A DNA stretch of 64,000 nt from assembly GCA_902789325.1 (NCBI GenBank), contig CADANN010000021.1, positions 62,001-126,000 of the forward strand, written 5' to 3'. This stretch comes from an uncultured Spirochaetaceae bacterium. Its GTDB lineage: Bacteria; Spirochaetota; Spirochaetia; Treponematales; Treponemataceae. Shown here one piece after another: positions 46,781-56,392 of this stretch. Each line of letters starts with the position of its first letter. The first letter of the stretch is position 1. Under the pieces are notes generated by a model. That model ran no database searches. It saw only the letters and a list, made by a program, of their open reading frames with translations, and was not told the origin of the DNA. Position numbers and translations under genes: made by a program.

Positions 46781-49700
46781 CAAACCTTCCTTCTTTAGAG
46801 ATTAAAAAAGCAGGAAACGTTACCTTCAATGATGGCGTAACTACTAACGGCTTCGTAATTACACAAGCAGATAATGTTAAATTCAAGGAAACAGTTAAAT
46901 CTTCAACCTTTAATATCACACTGGCAACAAGTACGTCTTTTGATAAAGCTGTAGCGATTGGTAATTTTTCAGATGAGACAAGCCATACCGGAACTATCAT
47001 ATTCTCTGAAGGCGGAACTATTAATGACTCGGTAACCTTCAACACACCTAATGAAGTATCAATCACAGGCACTATGAGCATTGGTTCTTCAACTGCTTTC
47101 GCAGACTTTACTCATAATGCAGCTTCTGGTGATTCAATAACAACTATAGCCGGTACCCTCAATGCAGCTAACCTTACACTTAAGAATCTTGTTATAAATG
47201 GTACTACTAACATTACAACTACAGGCACTCAGACATACAATGGAATAATTAACGGATCCATTGTAAATACAGATATTTTAAATCTCAACTCTAATTCTAA
47301 TCAAATTACCTTTGGCGGAGATATCGGTCAAACCCAGCTCAGATTAATAATACTCTAATCTTTACAGCAGATGCTTTAACTTTTAAGACCAGTTTGAAAA
47401 GTACGACAAATCCGGCCTCTACACTAACTGTTTCAAATTGTACTGATTTCACTAATCCAGCAGCAGCATCAACAGTTTCAGACATTAACTTTATCTTTAC
47501 AGGTACTTCTGGTAAAACAACAAACTTTATCCCAGGTGCCTCTGAATATGGAAACATCACGAATGATACAATTAAACTTGATTTCGGAGATAATGCCTTC
47601 AATCAAAACCAGAATGCTTCATTTACAGTAAACTCTGGAACTGTAAAAATCGGGACAGGCGGATTTAATGGCGGCAATCTTATTGTAAATAACGGAACTT
47701 TTGAACAAACTGGAGAAGCTATTGATTCTGTTTATAGCCTTGAACTAACGGATGGTAGTCTTATTTGGGATGCGAGTGCAGTTGGTGGCTCTCTAACTAT
47801 TAATGGCACTGTAACAGAGGGGCCAGATCGCCATATCAACTACAACAAAAAGAATGTTCAAATAGCAGAAGATAATACAATTAGAGGTGTCTTCTGGAAC
47901 CTCACAATTGCCGATGGAATAACTATAACAAATGGTGGCTCAATAAGAATTCGAAAGAATTTTGTTATTAATGGAACCTATAAACACAATAATAATGAAA
48001 CAATTCTTGGTCTTGATATGACTACAACTCCAGCGGCTAATGATTCGACAGAAGATGGAATTGTTTCTAACATTAATTCGACAAAAAGCAATCTTGGAAA
48101 AGTATTTATTAATAAGGGTGCTTCGCATTCCCAGACTATAGCATCAGATTCTGCAGATACAATTCTGCAGTTTACAGACCTTGTAATTTCAAGTGGTACA
48201 ATTACAATTCCTAATGAAAAAACAATTCAAACAGAAAACCTGAATAATGTTGCAAGCAGTATAATCTCAAATGCTGGTACAATTTCTATAACAAAAAATT
48301 TCACAGACTCAGGTTCATACTCTGGCGATGGTCTCGTAGAATTTACAGGAAGTGCTGAGCAGATATTTACTTCTGGCTTAAGCACTTATAAAAACATCAA
48401 AAACACTTCTGCAAACCCGCTTAAGATAAATGGTGACCTCAAGGCAGAAAACGTGATAATTGCCTCTGGTAAAACTACAACCTACAACGGAACCACTGAA
48501 GTAACTAGTCTGACAATTTCGTCTGCGGCAGAGACTACATTTGAAGATAGTGTAAACATAACAAACTTTTTTGATTCGGAGTATGCCGGAAATATTAATT
48601 TAAAAAACAGTGGTATCATAGCTACTGCAACAGAGTTCCATACAACTGGTGTTGTTACAATCGGTGATAATGAAGAAGATCTAATGACTTTTGGAAATGC
48701 TTCTGCAAAAGAGGATTTCATACATACAGCTGGATCAACAATCATTACCGGTAAGTTAAACGCTAAGGATATTACTTTAGGTGATACAGTAAACGCCGTT
48801 ACAAAAATAATAACAGGAACGGTTAATGCAGAAAGTCTTACAACAGGCACACTCGAAGCCGAAGGCTCAATCACAACAACAGACCTTCAGGAATATAATG
48901 GAACTGTAAATCTTACTAATGAACTTTCTCTCAAATCTGATAACAACACTATTACTTTTGATTCGACAATTACCGGAGCAAAAGTTTTATCAGCTGATTC
49001 AAAAAATGGTACAAGTTTTGGTGGAGATGTGGGAACTCAAACTGAACCTCTAACCTCTCTCTCAGTAACCGGTCCTGCAACAATCGGCTGTTCAAATATT
49101 TATACATCTGGTATTCAAAGTTTCAGTGGGGCGGTTAATCTCACCACTACCCCACACACCTTGACTGCTAGAACAATCACTTTCGATGTAAACTCGTCAA
49201 TTGATGGCTGTGCTGACCTTGCTATGGTTACTACCGAAGGCACAAGTTTTGACGCAACAGTTGGTCACACATCACCACTTGCTTCTCTTGAGATTAGTGG
49301 GCTTACAGCTGTAAACTGCGATGAAATTACAACCAATGGAAATCAGCATTATAAAAACGCCGTTGTTTTTGATTCTGATTCACATCTCACTTCTACTTCA
49401 GGAAATCTCAGTTTTGATTCTACTGTAGACGGAAATCAACTTATTACCCTCAAGGTTCGGGCTGATGCTTCTAACACAATTACTTTTGCAGACACTGTTG
49501 GTGCTTTCGCAATTCCTTCTCTTACTATTGAACAGGGTGGCCACATAAGCTTTGCGAAAACTGTAAATGTAAATAATTTCATCATCACAAAAGCAGATAA
49601 TACGGTATTTTCAGAAACAGTAAATATCTCTACCTTTACTGATAATAATAACGCCGGCAATATAACTTTTAATAATGGCGGAACTATTTCTGATACAACT

Positions 49701-49870
49701 GGTACCGCATTCCTCACGACAGGTCTTGTGACTCTTGGTGATGCCGAAACCGATACTATGAACTTCGGAACTGACGAACAAATCGCAGATCTTATTCACA
49801 TAGACGGCGACACCAGCATAACTGGTAAACTTAATGCAGCCACTATTACTCTCGCAGAAACCTCTGGCGG
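43430..49870 (+). repeat. Internal repeat units of the giant protein
   Basis: At least six copies of a unit of roughly 75-90 codons, at about 43430-43580, 44090-44350, 46240-46510, 46970-47190, 48540-48790 and 49610-49850. The pattern is [V-x-I-x-x-F-x-D], G-N-I-T-F-x-x-G-G-T-I, T-G-T-x-F-x-T-T-G-x-V-T-F-G, then T-G-x-T-x-I-x-G-x-L-x-A. The two frameshifts lie between units. Confidence 0.7.
46753..47358 (+). pseudogene. Giant exported protein, middle segment in a shifted frame
   Basis: This frame begins after TGA 46750-46752 and continues the repeat pattern without loss: GDATQTDITNLPSLEIKKAG, then GTIIFSEGGTINDSVTFNT. It ends at a stop in QTQLRLIIL, where the neighbouring frame takes over with PAQINNTLIFTADAL. 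A missing C in the CCC run near 47333-47335 would explain the second shift. ATG 47074 could start an orphan ORF but lacks context. Confidence 0.7.
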
Positions 49871-52800
49871 CCCAATGAATATCAATAACAACGGGCTCTT
49901 TAAGATACTAGATACAAAAGCTCTTACTTACACCTCAAACTTCACTCAAAGCGGTTCAGGAAACACTGTGCTCGGTGGAAGTTTTACCGGTGACGGCAAT
50001 GCTGATTTCGCAACCAGTGTTCTGCTTTATGGCTCGGCACAGGCAGATTTTGGAAGTGCAAATAAAAACATCTCATTTGTTAGAAATCTGATAATCAACC
50101 GAGATGCAACCGCCAACCTCAACATAAACAGTAGCCTCAGCATATCTGAAAATCTTGTCTTATATAAAAGTCCGGTTATTGCAAATGCAAATACTTCAGT
50201 CGGAAAAGATATTCTGATTCTTGGCACTTCATATTCTGAAAAAGACACTACAACTGGAATCACAAATGAATACGCATACACTACTCCACGTCATTCAGAC
50301 TGGAGCCAGCCGAATTATACAGAAACTACTTTACCGGATGGAAGTGATATTCCAGCAGCGCCAGACTTCAGTGCAACCCTTTCAGTTACATCAGGAAAAA
50401 CAATTTCTGCTGGTAAGAATTTCTATGCAAATGGAACTGAGCTCAATCTGAATGGCACAAACGGACAGTGGTTGCTCAAGCTTCCAGATCTTACACTTCC
50501 ATCAAACGGTTTTGCAGAAGCCTACCATTCGGTAGTTTCCGGATGTAAGGTTATCTGCAATGATGGAACTGAAAATGGATCAAAGACTCGTCTCGCTGCA
50601 CTCGAATGTACAGACGACAGCACTATTGCCGAAAACTCAAACGTAGAATTCGAAGACTTCAAAATCACTAATGCTTACACTGTCCGTGACAATGCAATCT
50701 ACGTAGAGTTCAATCAACCAATCCGCTATCATCCAACAACTATTAACTCACTGAAATTCCATAACAGCGACGACACAGTTGCTTCAACTACAAACTTCCT
50801 TGGTTTCTATTCAGACCCAGATTGCCAGAATGAAATCACACAAGACATTACTCAGTCTTACTTCTATATAAAAGCAGAACCACAAGACTCTGCTACAACA
50901 GGTGCATGGAACACAGATGCCACAGGTAATTATAATGGGGCAGCAGATGCTCACAGTTCAGACCGCGATGGTATTCATCATACTTCTTTACCTTGCCTGG
51001 ATTTCCCACGCTCACTCAAGAATAATGATGGAACTCTTATTTCATTCATTATCACTGATATCTGGGGTAAGCGTCTGAACAATTACAGCAAGAGACCTTC
51101 CTCAGCATCAATAGAACCTGCCTATGGCTCTACAGATTCAACAAATGAAGTTACCGACAAAACAGGCCCTGTACTCTGGTCTGTTCGTACTGGTCAAGAA
51201 CTCCACACTACTTATAACGCAAGCACTGGTGAAGGAAGCCAGCACTCTTACGATTCTCATAACTTCCTTGAATTCAGATATTCTGAACCTGTTGAATTCT
51301 ACGAGGAAGGCACTCTGCAAACTATAACTGAAAACTTCCAGGTTTCAGACTCACTCGGTGCAATTTATGAAGACATAACAAAAGAACACGATACTCTAAC
51401 TTTTAAGGGGCTTGCAAAACTCAATGCTCCTTCAACCTCAAAACTAAAGCTGTATACAGGCACAAACGGCGCAACATCAAAATACATGAATGCCCTATAC
51501 CGTCCAGACAACTATTCAGTCCGTCTCTCTATTGCAGGCTGGACAGATGGTACAGTTTCTGACTATGCCGGTAACACATATAAAAAATGGCCAGGCTATA
51601 TTGAAGAAGCTTCTCCATTTACAAATGCCACTGCAATTGCTGTAACAAGCGATAACATTTCTGTAAAAGACCTGAATCAGAATAACCAGATTGAATATGC
51701 AGCAGGAAGCAGAAAAGAACCTGTTGTTCTTTCTGACACTTCAGGAAATCATACAGCAAGCCTGCTTCCAACTTCACCAGACCTATATAGTAAATGGGAT
51801 CTCTCATCTCCATACTTTACACCTTTGCGATTCCAATCAAGTGCAGCAGCTGGAAACGATTCAGATAATCCATGGTCTAAAACTAACGAACGTTCGGAAG
51901 CTATCGGAAATACAAACGGTACAGGTTCAACCCTCGATCGAATTGACTTCCACTTCTTTGATAACACACCAATGTTTGATGGAACTGATGAAGCTGAATG
52001 GTTTACTGAAGTCGGTTGGTGTTTACCAGGTTCAATAGGCTCTAGAGAAAATCTTAAAGCAGACTACACCTACGCAGCCGATATTATTGGTGGTGCAAGA
52101 CAATTCGACGAAACTGCAGCACGACGCACCTCTGGTGGTATTCGTCTTTCAACAAAGCTTTCTGTTGCACAAGGCTTTAAGTATTCTTCAGAACAAGATG
52201 AAACTCCAGACACTCCTTTTGCAACCGGGCTGGATCAGGTTCACTCTACTGTAGTCTCTCAGCTGTTTACAGGCTCTGCAAAACCTCAGCATCTTGCAAA
52301 TGATCCGGATGGACTTTATCTTGGTCTTGGAATAACAGACACTGCTTTGCCTGTAGAAACAACCTTCTCCTTCTCTTATGATTCTAGTAAGGCATACCTA
52401 ACAGACCTTGCAGGTAATCGTCTCCGCAATAAGACTTCAAAAACTATCGATCGAACTCCGCCTTCTTTCGATATTATCTTGAGTCCTGTAAATCAAAATA
52501 AGATTTATATTGTATTTGTTAAGCAGATTGTTACTTCTCTTGAAGGACTTAGAATCTATAATGAAGATGGCAAAACACCAGAAGAAGTTTATCCAGCAGG
52601 AAACCTTCTTTCATTACTCCCAGATTGTTTCCAGCTGATAAAGATTTCTGAAAATGGATCATATACTCCAGCTGATGAGAATGACATTGCAATTGACTCA
52701 GCTGTTCCGGCTCAAATTATTGAAAGATACAGTGACACTCACTTTACCTGCGTATGTCTCCAGACAACACGTAATATTACATATGAAGATTTGTGTACTT

Positions 52801-53882
52801 TACACCTGCAATTAAAGAATCATAAAGGCTGGCCTGAAGAGTCACAGGATATCTTTACAAGTAATACAAATGCACGTGTAACATTTATTCAAGACAGTTC
52901 ACATAACTACATGTCTATGTCTTCTGCCCACGCCCTCTCAGACTTCGCAGTAAATTATGTGAACCCGCTTTATGCCTACTCTTCTGATATTACCGAAGAT
53001 GAAAATCCTGTTATGAACGGTCTCTATGAAAATGGAAGCTGGGCTGTTCACAACTGGAATGCCGATCAGAATAAATACGGAACTCTGCCTGCAGAACACA
53101 GTGCTGCAATTGTTGCAGAGACAAACGGAGAAGAAACAGCAAATCTTCGTGTATACATGTCTTCTTCACCAGATAAAGATTCTGTATCAACACAGTTCAA
53201 CAAAGACTTTAAGACCTCACTCCGCGTATGGCTTCCTGATCTTACAGATGGTATTTTCCGTGCTCTCACTGCAAAGAATAACAGCAACTTCAGTTATGTT
53301 GACAGTGAGCCTCTTGAAGAAACTACAGACTCCGTTAGCAATCTGATTTTCAATATTCCATTAGAGATGATAAATACCTGGAAGAGTGGCGATCAGATTT
53401 CATTTATGTTTGGTATAACTAACGATAATGGTACACCAGTAAAGATTTATAATAATCCATATTACGATATCGAACACGACAAATATGATTTCTCTCATAA
53501 TATTCCTGTTCCACTCTACGCTCTCCGCATGCACGACACAACCGACATCGGTAGCCTCGATCTCTGGTCATTCCGATTAAAAGGAATTACAAGTCAGCGC
53601 GGTGGCGTAACAATCCTCAACAACGTCATCAACGCAAGCCATGGCGAAAAAACAGTAATCAAAGTTGATGTACCTACAGAAGGAAAACTCAATGTAATTG
53701 TTATGACTCTGGATGGAAACATCATAACTTACCTTCATAAAGGAAATGCAAAGGCCGGCGAAAACTACTTCACATGGGATGGTAAAAACAGAAACGGAAG
53801 TCTCGTTGCACGCGGTATGTACTTTGTCCGCGTAGTTGGCAGCGACTTTGACGAGACCAGAAAGGTTATGGTTGTAAAATAA
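47394..53882 (+). CDS. Giant exported protein, C-terminal segment
   Basis: 2,162 residues from TTG 47394; coding similarity extends upstream to about 47331. The first about 850 residues are more beta-helix-type repeats (GTISDTTGTAFLTTG near 49690). The remainder is a set of less repetitive Ig-like domains, several with TVRDNAIYVEFNQPI-type bacterial Ig strands. The last about 75 residues form a FlgD-like/T9SS-like domain: KLNVIVMTLDGNIITYL, TWDGKNRNGSLVARGMYFV and a basic KVMVVK end. There is no anchor motif. With the other two segments the intact product would be about 4,130 residues. Confidence 0.75.
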   Translation: MKSTTNPASTLTVSNCTDFTNPAAASTVSDINFIFTGTSGKTTNFIPGASEYGNITNDTIKLDFGDNAFNQNQNASFTVNSGTVKIGTGGFNGGNLIVNNGTFEQTGEAIDSVYSLELTDGSLIWDASAVGGSLTINGTVTEGPDRHINYNKKNVQIAEDNTIRGVFWNLTIADGITITNGGSIRIRKNFVINGTYKHNNNETILGLDMTTTPAANDSTEDGIVSNINSTKSNLGKVFINKGASHSQTIASDSADTILQFTDLVISSGTITIPNEKTIQTENLNNVASSIISNAGTISITKNFTDSGSYSGDGLVEFTGSAEQIFTSGLSTYKNIKNTSANPLKINGDLKAENVIIASGKTTTYNGTTEVTSLTISSAAETTFEDSVNITNFFDSEYAGNINLKNSGIIATATEFHTTGVVTIGDNEEDLMTFGNASAKEDFIHTAGSTIITGKLNAKDITLGDTVNAVTKIITGTVNAESLTTGTLEAEGSITTTDLQEYNGTVNLTNELSLKSDNNTITFDSTITGAKVLSADSKNGTSFGGDVGTQTEPLTSLSVTGPATIGCSNIYTSGIQSFSGAVNLTTTPHTLTARTITFDVNSSIDGCADLAMVTTEGTSFDATVGHTSPLASLEISGLTAVNCDEITTNGNQHYKNAVVFDSDSHLTSTSGNLSFDSTVDGNQLITLKVRADASNTITFADTVGAFAIPSLTIEQGGHISFAKTVNVNNFIITKADNTVFSETVNISTFTDNNNAGNITFNNGGTISDTTGTAFLTTGLVTLGDAETDTMNFGTDEQIADLIHIDGDTSITGKLNAATITLAETSGGPMNINNNGLFKILDTKALTYTSNFTQSGSGNTVLGGSFTGDGNADFATSVLLYGSAQADFGSANKNISFVRNLIINRDATANLNINSSLSISENLVLYKSPVIANANTSVGKDILILGTSYSEKDTTTGITNEYAYTTPRHSDWSQPNYTETTLPDGSDIPAAPDFSATLSVTSGKTISAGKNFYANGTELNLNGTNGQWLLKLPDLTLPSNGFAEAYHSVVSGCKVICNDGTENGSKTRLAALECTDDSTIAENSNVEFEDFKITNAYTVRDNAIYVEFNQPIRYHPTTINSLKFHNSDDTVASTTNFLGFYSDPDCQNEITQDITQSYFYIKAEPQDSATTGAWNTDATGNYNGAADAHSSDRDGIHHTSLPCLDFPRSLKNNDGTLISFIITDIWGKRLNNYSKRPSSASIEPAYGSTDSTNEVTDKTGPVLWSVRTGQELHTTYNASTGEGSQHSYDSHNFLEFRYSEPVEFYEEGTLQTITENFQVSDSLGAIYEDITKEHDTLTFKGLAKLNAPSTSKLKLYTGTNGATSKYMNALYRPDNYSVRLSIAGWTDGTVSDYAGNTYKKWPGYIEEASPFTNATAIAVTSDNISVKDLNQNNQIEYAAGSRKEPVVLSDTSGNHTASLLPTSPDLYSKWDLSSPYFTPLRFQSSAAAGNDSDNPWSKTNERSEAIGNTNGTGSTLDRIDFHFFDNTPMFDGTDEAEWFTEVGWCLPGSIGSRENLKADYTYAADIIGGARQFDETAARRTSGGIRLSTKLSVAQGFKYSSEQDETPDTPFATGLDQVHSTVVSQLFTGSAKPQHLANDPDGLYLGLGITDTALPVETTFSFSYDSSKAYLTDLAGNRLRNKTSKTIDRTPPSFDIILSPVNQNKIYIVFVKQIVTSLEGLRIYNEDGKTPEEVYPAGNLLSLLPDCFQLIKISENGSYTPADENDIAIDSAVPAQIIERYSDTHFTCVCLQTTRNITYEDLCTLHLQLKNHKGWPEESQDIFTSNTNARVTFIQDSSHNYMSMSSAHALSDFAVNYVNPLYAYSSDITEDENPVMNGLYENGSWAVHNWNADQNKYGTLPAEHSAAIVAETNGEETANLRVYMSSSPDKDSVSTQFNKDFKTSLRVWLPDLTDGIFRALTAKNNSNFSYVDSEPLEETTDSVSNLIFNIPLEMINTWKSGDQISFMFGITNDNGTPVKIYNNPYYDIEHDKYDFSHNIPVPLYALRMHDTTDIGSLDLWSFRLKGITSQRGGVTILNNVINASHGEKTVIKVDVPTEGKLNVIVMTLDGNIITYLHKGNAKAGENYFTWDGKNRNGSLVARGMYFVRVVGSDFDETRKVMVVK

Positions 53883-53900
53883 GGTTAAAACCCGTATACT
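53872..53900 (+). promoter_or_regulatory. PilZ gene promoter, leaderless layout
   Basis: TTGTAA (53872-53877), 17 bp, TATACT (53895-53900), then GTAACA and ATG 53907. There is no ribosome site. The -35 box lies inside the last codons of the giant protein gene. Confidence 0.55.
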
Positions 53901-53906
53901 GTAACA

Positions 53907-54263
53907 ATGGAACAGGAAAACCGCCAGCACATACGTTACGAAGAAATTGGCCGTGTTACCGCGCCAGAACTTTGTGCGCTCCCGGGCATACTCGACGACA
54001 TCAGTTCAGAAGGATGTAAGGTTCACTATACCTTCCCTGTCGTAGTTGACCTGGAAACTGAATATGAAATTAAGCTTTCTCCTCTACATGGTGCAAACAG
54101 TTCTCCACTAAATTTGATTTGTATTCCACAGTGGGCAAATGAACATGGCGGAAATACATACATTGGTTTTAAGATTAATTATTCGCCAGATGCTCATCGT
54201 CTGGAAGAGTTTATCAAACATCTAGAATCAATCTCAAAGGATGATTTTCCTGATATAGTTTAA
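53907..54263 (+). CDS. PilZ-domain c-di-GMP-binding protein
   Basis: 118 residues, essentially one PilZ domain. The c-di-GMP motifs are both present: R6-x3-R10 in ENRQHIRYEE and D31-x-S33-x-x-G36 in DISSEG, followed by strands ending in YIGFKINY and a helical tail. It should bind c-di-GMP; the effector target is unknown. The methyltransferase gene follows 3 bases after its stop, so the two form an operon. Diguanylate cyclase and ComFB-like genes are in the same window. Confidence 0.87.
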   Translation: MEQENRQHIRYEEIGRVTAPELCALPGILDDISSEGCKVHYTFPVVVDLETEYEIKLSPLHGANSSPLNLICIPQWANEHGGNTYIGFKINYSPDAHRLEEFIKHLESISKDDFPDIV

Positions 54264-54266
54264 TAT

Positions 54267-55211
54267 ATGAACACTAAAAATCTTGCATTTCTTGCATTTC
54301 CAGAGATGGTTGAACTTCTGATTTCAGAACTTGCAGGCCGTTTTGGAATTACCCGTAAACCAGACGAACGCTACGGCGACCTTCTCTATTATGAAAATCT
54401 TGAGCTCCCTGCAATGCCATATTGGGCACGCACAGTTATGCTTGACCCTGTATACATCAAATTTGATTCTATTGGCGAAGCAGCTGGCGAACTCAAAAAA
54501 ATCCAGCGAAACTGGGCTCCATATCAGTACACCTGCTTTCGACGTGCAAATCTGATTCAGGAAAAACTTCCTTATATCAACCTCAAGGACCGCTCTTTTC
54601 CGGTAAAAATTCCGGATTCTCCTATGGGTCTTTATACTTTGATTGATGAACACACAATGCTTGCAAGCAGCAAAACTACAAGCACCCTTCCAGCTGGAAC
54701 CCTGCATTTTATAGAAGATCACGAAAACCCACCTAGCCGTGCATACCTGAAAATTCAGGAATCACTCACAATGGCAAACCTTTTGAATGGAACAGAACTC
54801 CCTCATGAAGGTCAAAAATGCTTTGAAGCAGGTGCCTGCCCTGGCGGATGGACCTGGGTACTCGTAGGACTCGGTGCTAAAGTTCACGCTGTAGATCGCG
54901 CTCCCCTGGCTGATTCACTTATGAATAATCCGCTTGTGACATTTCAGGCACATGATGCATTTACCCTTAAGCCTGAAGAACTCGGCCCTGTAGACTGGGT
55001 ATTTTCTGATGTAATCTGCTATCCGGAACGCCTTTTTGAATGGATTAACAAGTGGCTTGAGTATAAACCAGACCTTAACATGATTTGTACAATCAAAATG
55101 CAGGGTGAAATTAACTGGCCGCTTATTCAGCAGTTTGCAGACATTCCAGGAAGCCGAATTGTGCATTTAAATTACAATAAACACGAATTGACATGGATTC
55201 ATACTCACTAA
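54267..55211 (+). CDS. RlmM-like FtsJ-type RNA methyltransferase
   Basis: 314 residues. An N-terminal RNA-binding region is followed by a Rossmann methyltransferase domain with SAM motif CFEAGACPGGWTWVL (185-199). The K-D-K-E tetrad of 2'-O-methyltransferases is visible: Lys162 in AYLKIQES, Asp in WVFSDVIC, Lys in CTIKMQG and Glu in NKHELTW. This matches RlmM, which methylates 23S rRNA (C2498 in E. coli). It is shorter than E. coli RlmM, so the exact target is uncertain. Confidence 0.85.
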   Translation: MNTKNLAFLAFPEMVELLISELAGRFGITRKPDERYGDLLYYENLELPAMPYWARTVMLDPVYIKFDSIGEAAGELKKIQRNWAPYQYTCFRRANLIQEKLPYINLKDRSFPVKIPDSPMGLYTLIDEHTMLASSKTTSTLPAGTLHFIEDHENPPSRAYLKIQESLTMANLLNGTELPHEGQKCFEAGACPGGWTWVLVGLGAKVHAVDRAPLADSLMNNPLVTFQAHDAFTLKPEELGPVDWVFSDVICYPERLFEWINKWLEYKPDLNMICTIKMQGEINWPLIQQFADIPGSRIVHLNYNKHELTWIHTH

Positions 55212-55240
55212 AATAACATAAAGTTAATTAACTTTAACTC

Positions 55241-55301
55241 TTGCGTTTTGGGCTATTATCCGATATATTATATAGGTAAAGCATTTGATAGCTCAGCTAT
55301 C
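55241..55301 (+). promoter_or_regulatory. Promoter and hairpin leader of the 59-residue gene
   Basis: TTGCGT (55241-55246), 17 bp, TATATT (55264-55269). Just upstream is a perfect 16-bp palindrome AAAGTTAATTAACTTT (55220-55235), a possible operator. In the leader, GATAGC-TCA-GCTATC (55287-55301) forms a hairpin ending one base before the GAGGAG ribosome site. Confidence 0.55.
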
Positions 55302-55313
55302 GAGGAGAGAAAC

Positions 55314-55493
55314 ATGCCAACATTACTCAAACAGAAAGAAGCTTATTATTCAGCCGTCGACAACACAAATTATCCACCAAGTATGAAAAAATACATCAAG
55401 AATCTTATTTCCAACTGTGGATCACCAGAAGAGATTTTCCAGCTCACACTGTTCTATCTCTACAACTGCAACTGCGCAAGTGAGACAGCTTAG
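55314..55493 (+). CDS. Small protein of unknown function (59 aa)
   Basis: MPTLLKQKEAYYSAVDNTNY begins the product, and the second half ends in a Cys-containing segment (LFYLYNCNCASETA). It has no signal peptide and no family I recognise. GAGGAG lies 7 nt before ATG 55314 and a good promoter lies upstream, so it is a credible gene. The following lipoprotein gene overlaps its end by 14 bases if the GTG start is used, implying co-translation. Confidence 0.65.
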   Translation: MPTLLKQKEAYYSAVDNTNYPPSMKKYIKNLISNCGSPEEIFQLTLFYLYNCNCASETA

Positions 55494-56382
55494 TCATTGT
55501 ATAAAGAATTTTACATTTAAACTTTTATTTCTCTTAGCACTAACGCTCGTATTCAATTCCTGCGTTAGTCATCCTTATATAGAACCAGAACAGGAACTGG
55601 TTTTATTCCCCGAAGAATTATATATTCCACAAACATTTGAATGGAAAGAACTTGATTCAGATCATGATATTGAATATCTTGATTTTGAAAATAAAACATT
55701 TCCAATAATTTACCATGCGGTAAAAATCAATCTTCAGGATCCTGATTTACAAATTGAAGCCTTTCCAGGCACCCCCGACATCCCTACCCTATTTAAGAGT
55801 GAACGCACACTGGAATTCGCCCGTAAAACCGACTGTACAGTAGCAATAAATGCCTCTCCATTCTGTGGAAAAAGCGGAAAATGGGATTTAGCAGCAAAGC
55901 TTGGTTCTACACGCCAGATAGTTGGCACTCACATTATCAACAGAGTAGAATTTTCTCCACCAAATCAAAGATATGCGGCCCTATCCTTTACTAAAAACGA
56001 AACAGGCTGGAACGCAAAAGTTATCCGTTCGCAGACAGAAGAAACTCTTAATAACTGTGATTTTGCATTTGGTGGCTTTTACGTGATTCTGGAAAATGGA
56101 ATTGAACAGACCTTCCGCGCTGCAAATCATGATTCAAGAACAGCAGCCGGACTTTCAGAAGATGGAAAATACCTTTTTATACTCGTTGCCGAAGGCGAAT
56201 TTCCACACCAAAGCAAGGGACTTTCATTCCAGCAATGTGCAAAAATCTTCAAAAAAATGGGCTGCTCCAACGCACTCGAATTTGACGGTGGCGGCTCAGC
56301 CCAGCTTTGTTTAAACGGAAAAAGTGTTTTATCTTATCCGAATCTGCGCTATCAGGCAAACAGCTTCGGATTCAGATATTAG
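55480..56382 (+). CDS. NAGPA-type phosphodiester glycosidase lipoprotein
   Basis: About 300 residues from GTG 55480: lipobox LVFNSC (Cys28) and a NAGPA/DUF2233-like domain. Supporting blocks are TVAINASPFCGKSGKWDLAA, SRTAAGLSEDGKYLFILVAE, and NALEFDGGGSAQLCLNGKSV with the conserved D-G-G-G-S. Family members cleave GlcNAc-phosphodiester linkages or act on cell-wall glycans; the role here is unknown. The start is uncertain: no ATG precedes the signal peptide closely and the frame is open back to 55417. The GTG overlaps the preceding gene's end. Confidence 0.75.
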   Translation: MRQLSHCIKNFTFKLLFLLALTLVFNSCVSHPYIEPEQELVLFPEELYIPQTFEWKELDSDHDIEYLDFENKTFPIIYHAVKINLQDPDLQIEAFPGTPDIPTLFKSERTLEFARKTDCTVAINASPFCGKSGKWDLAAKLGSTRQIVGTHIINRVEFSPPNQRYAALSFTKNETGWNAKVIRSQTEETLNNCDFAFGGFYVILENGIEQTFRAANHDSRTAAGLSEDGKYLFILVAEGEFPHQSKGLSFQQCAKIFKKMGCSNALEFDGGGSAQLCLNGKSVLSYPNLRYQANSFGFRY

Positions 56383-56392
56383 ATTCAAATAA

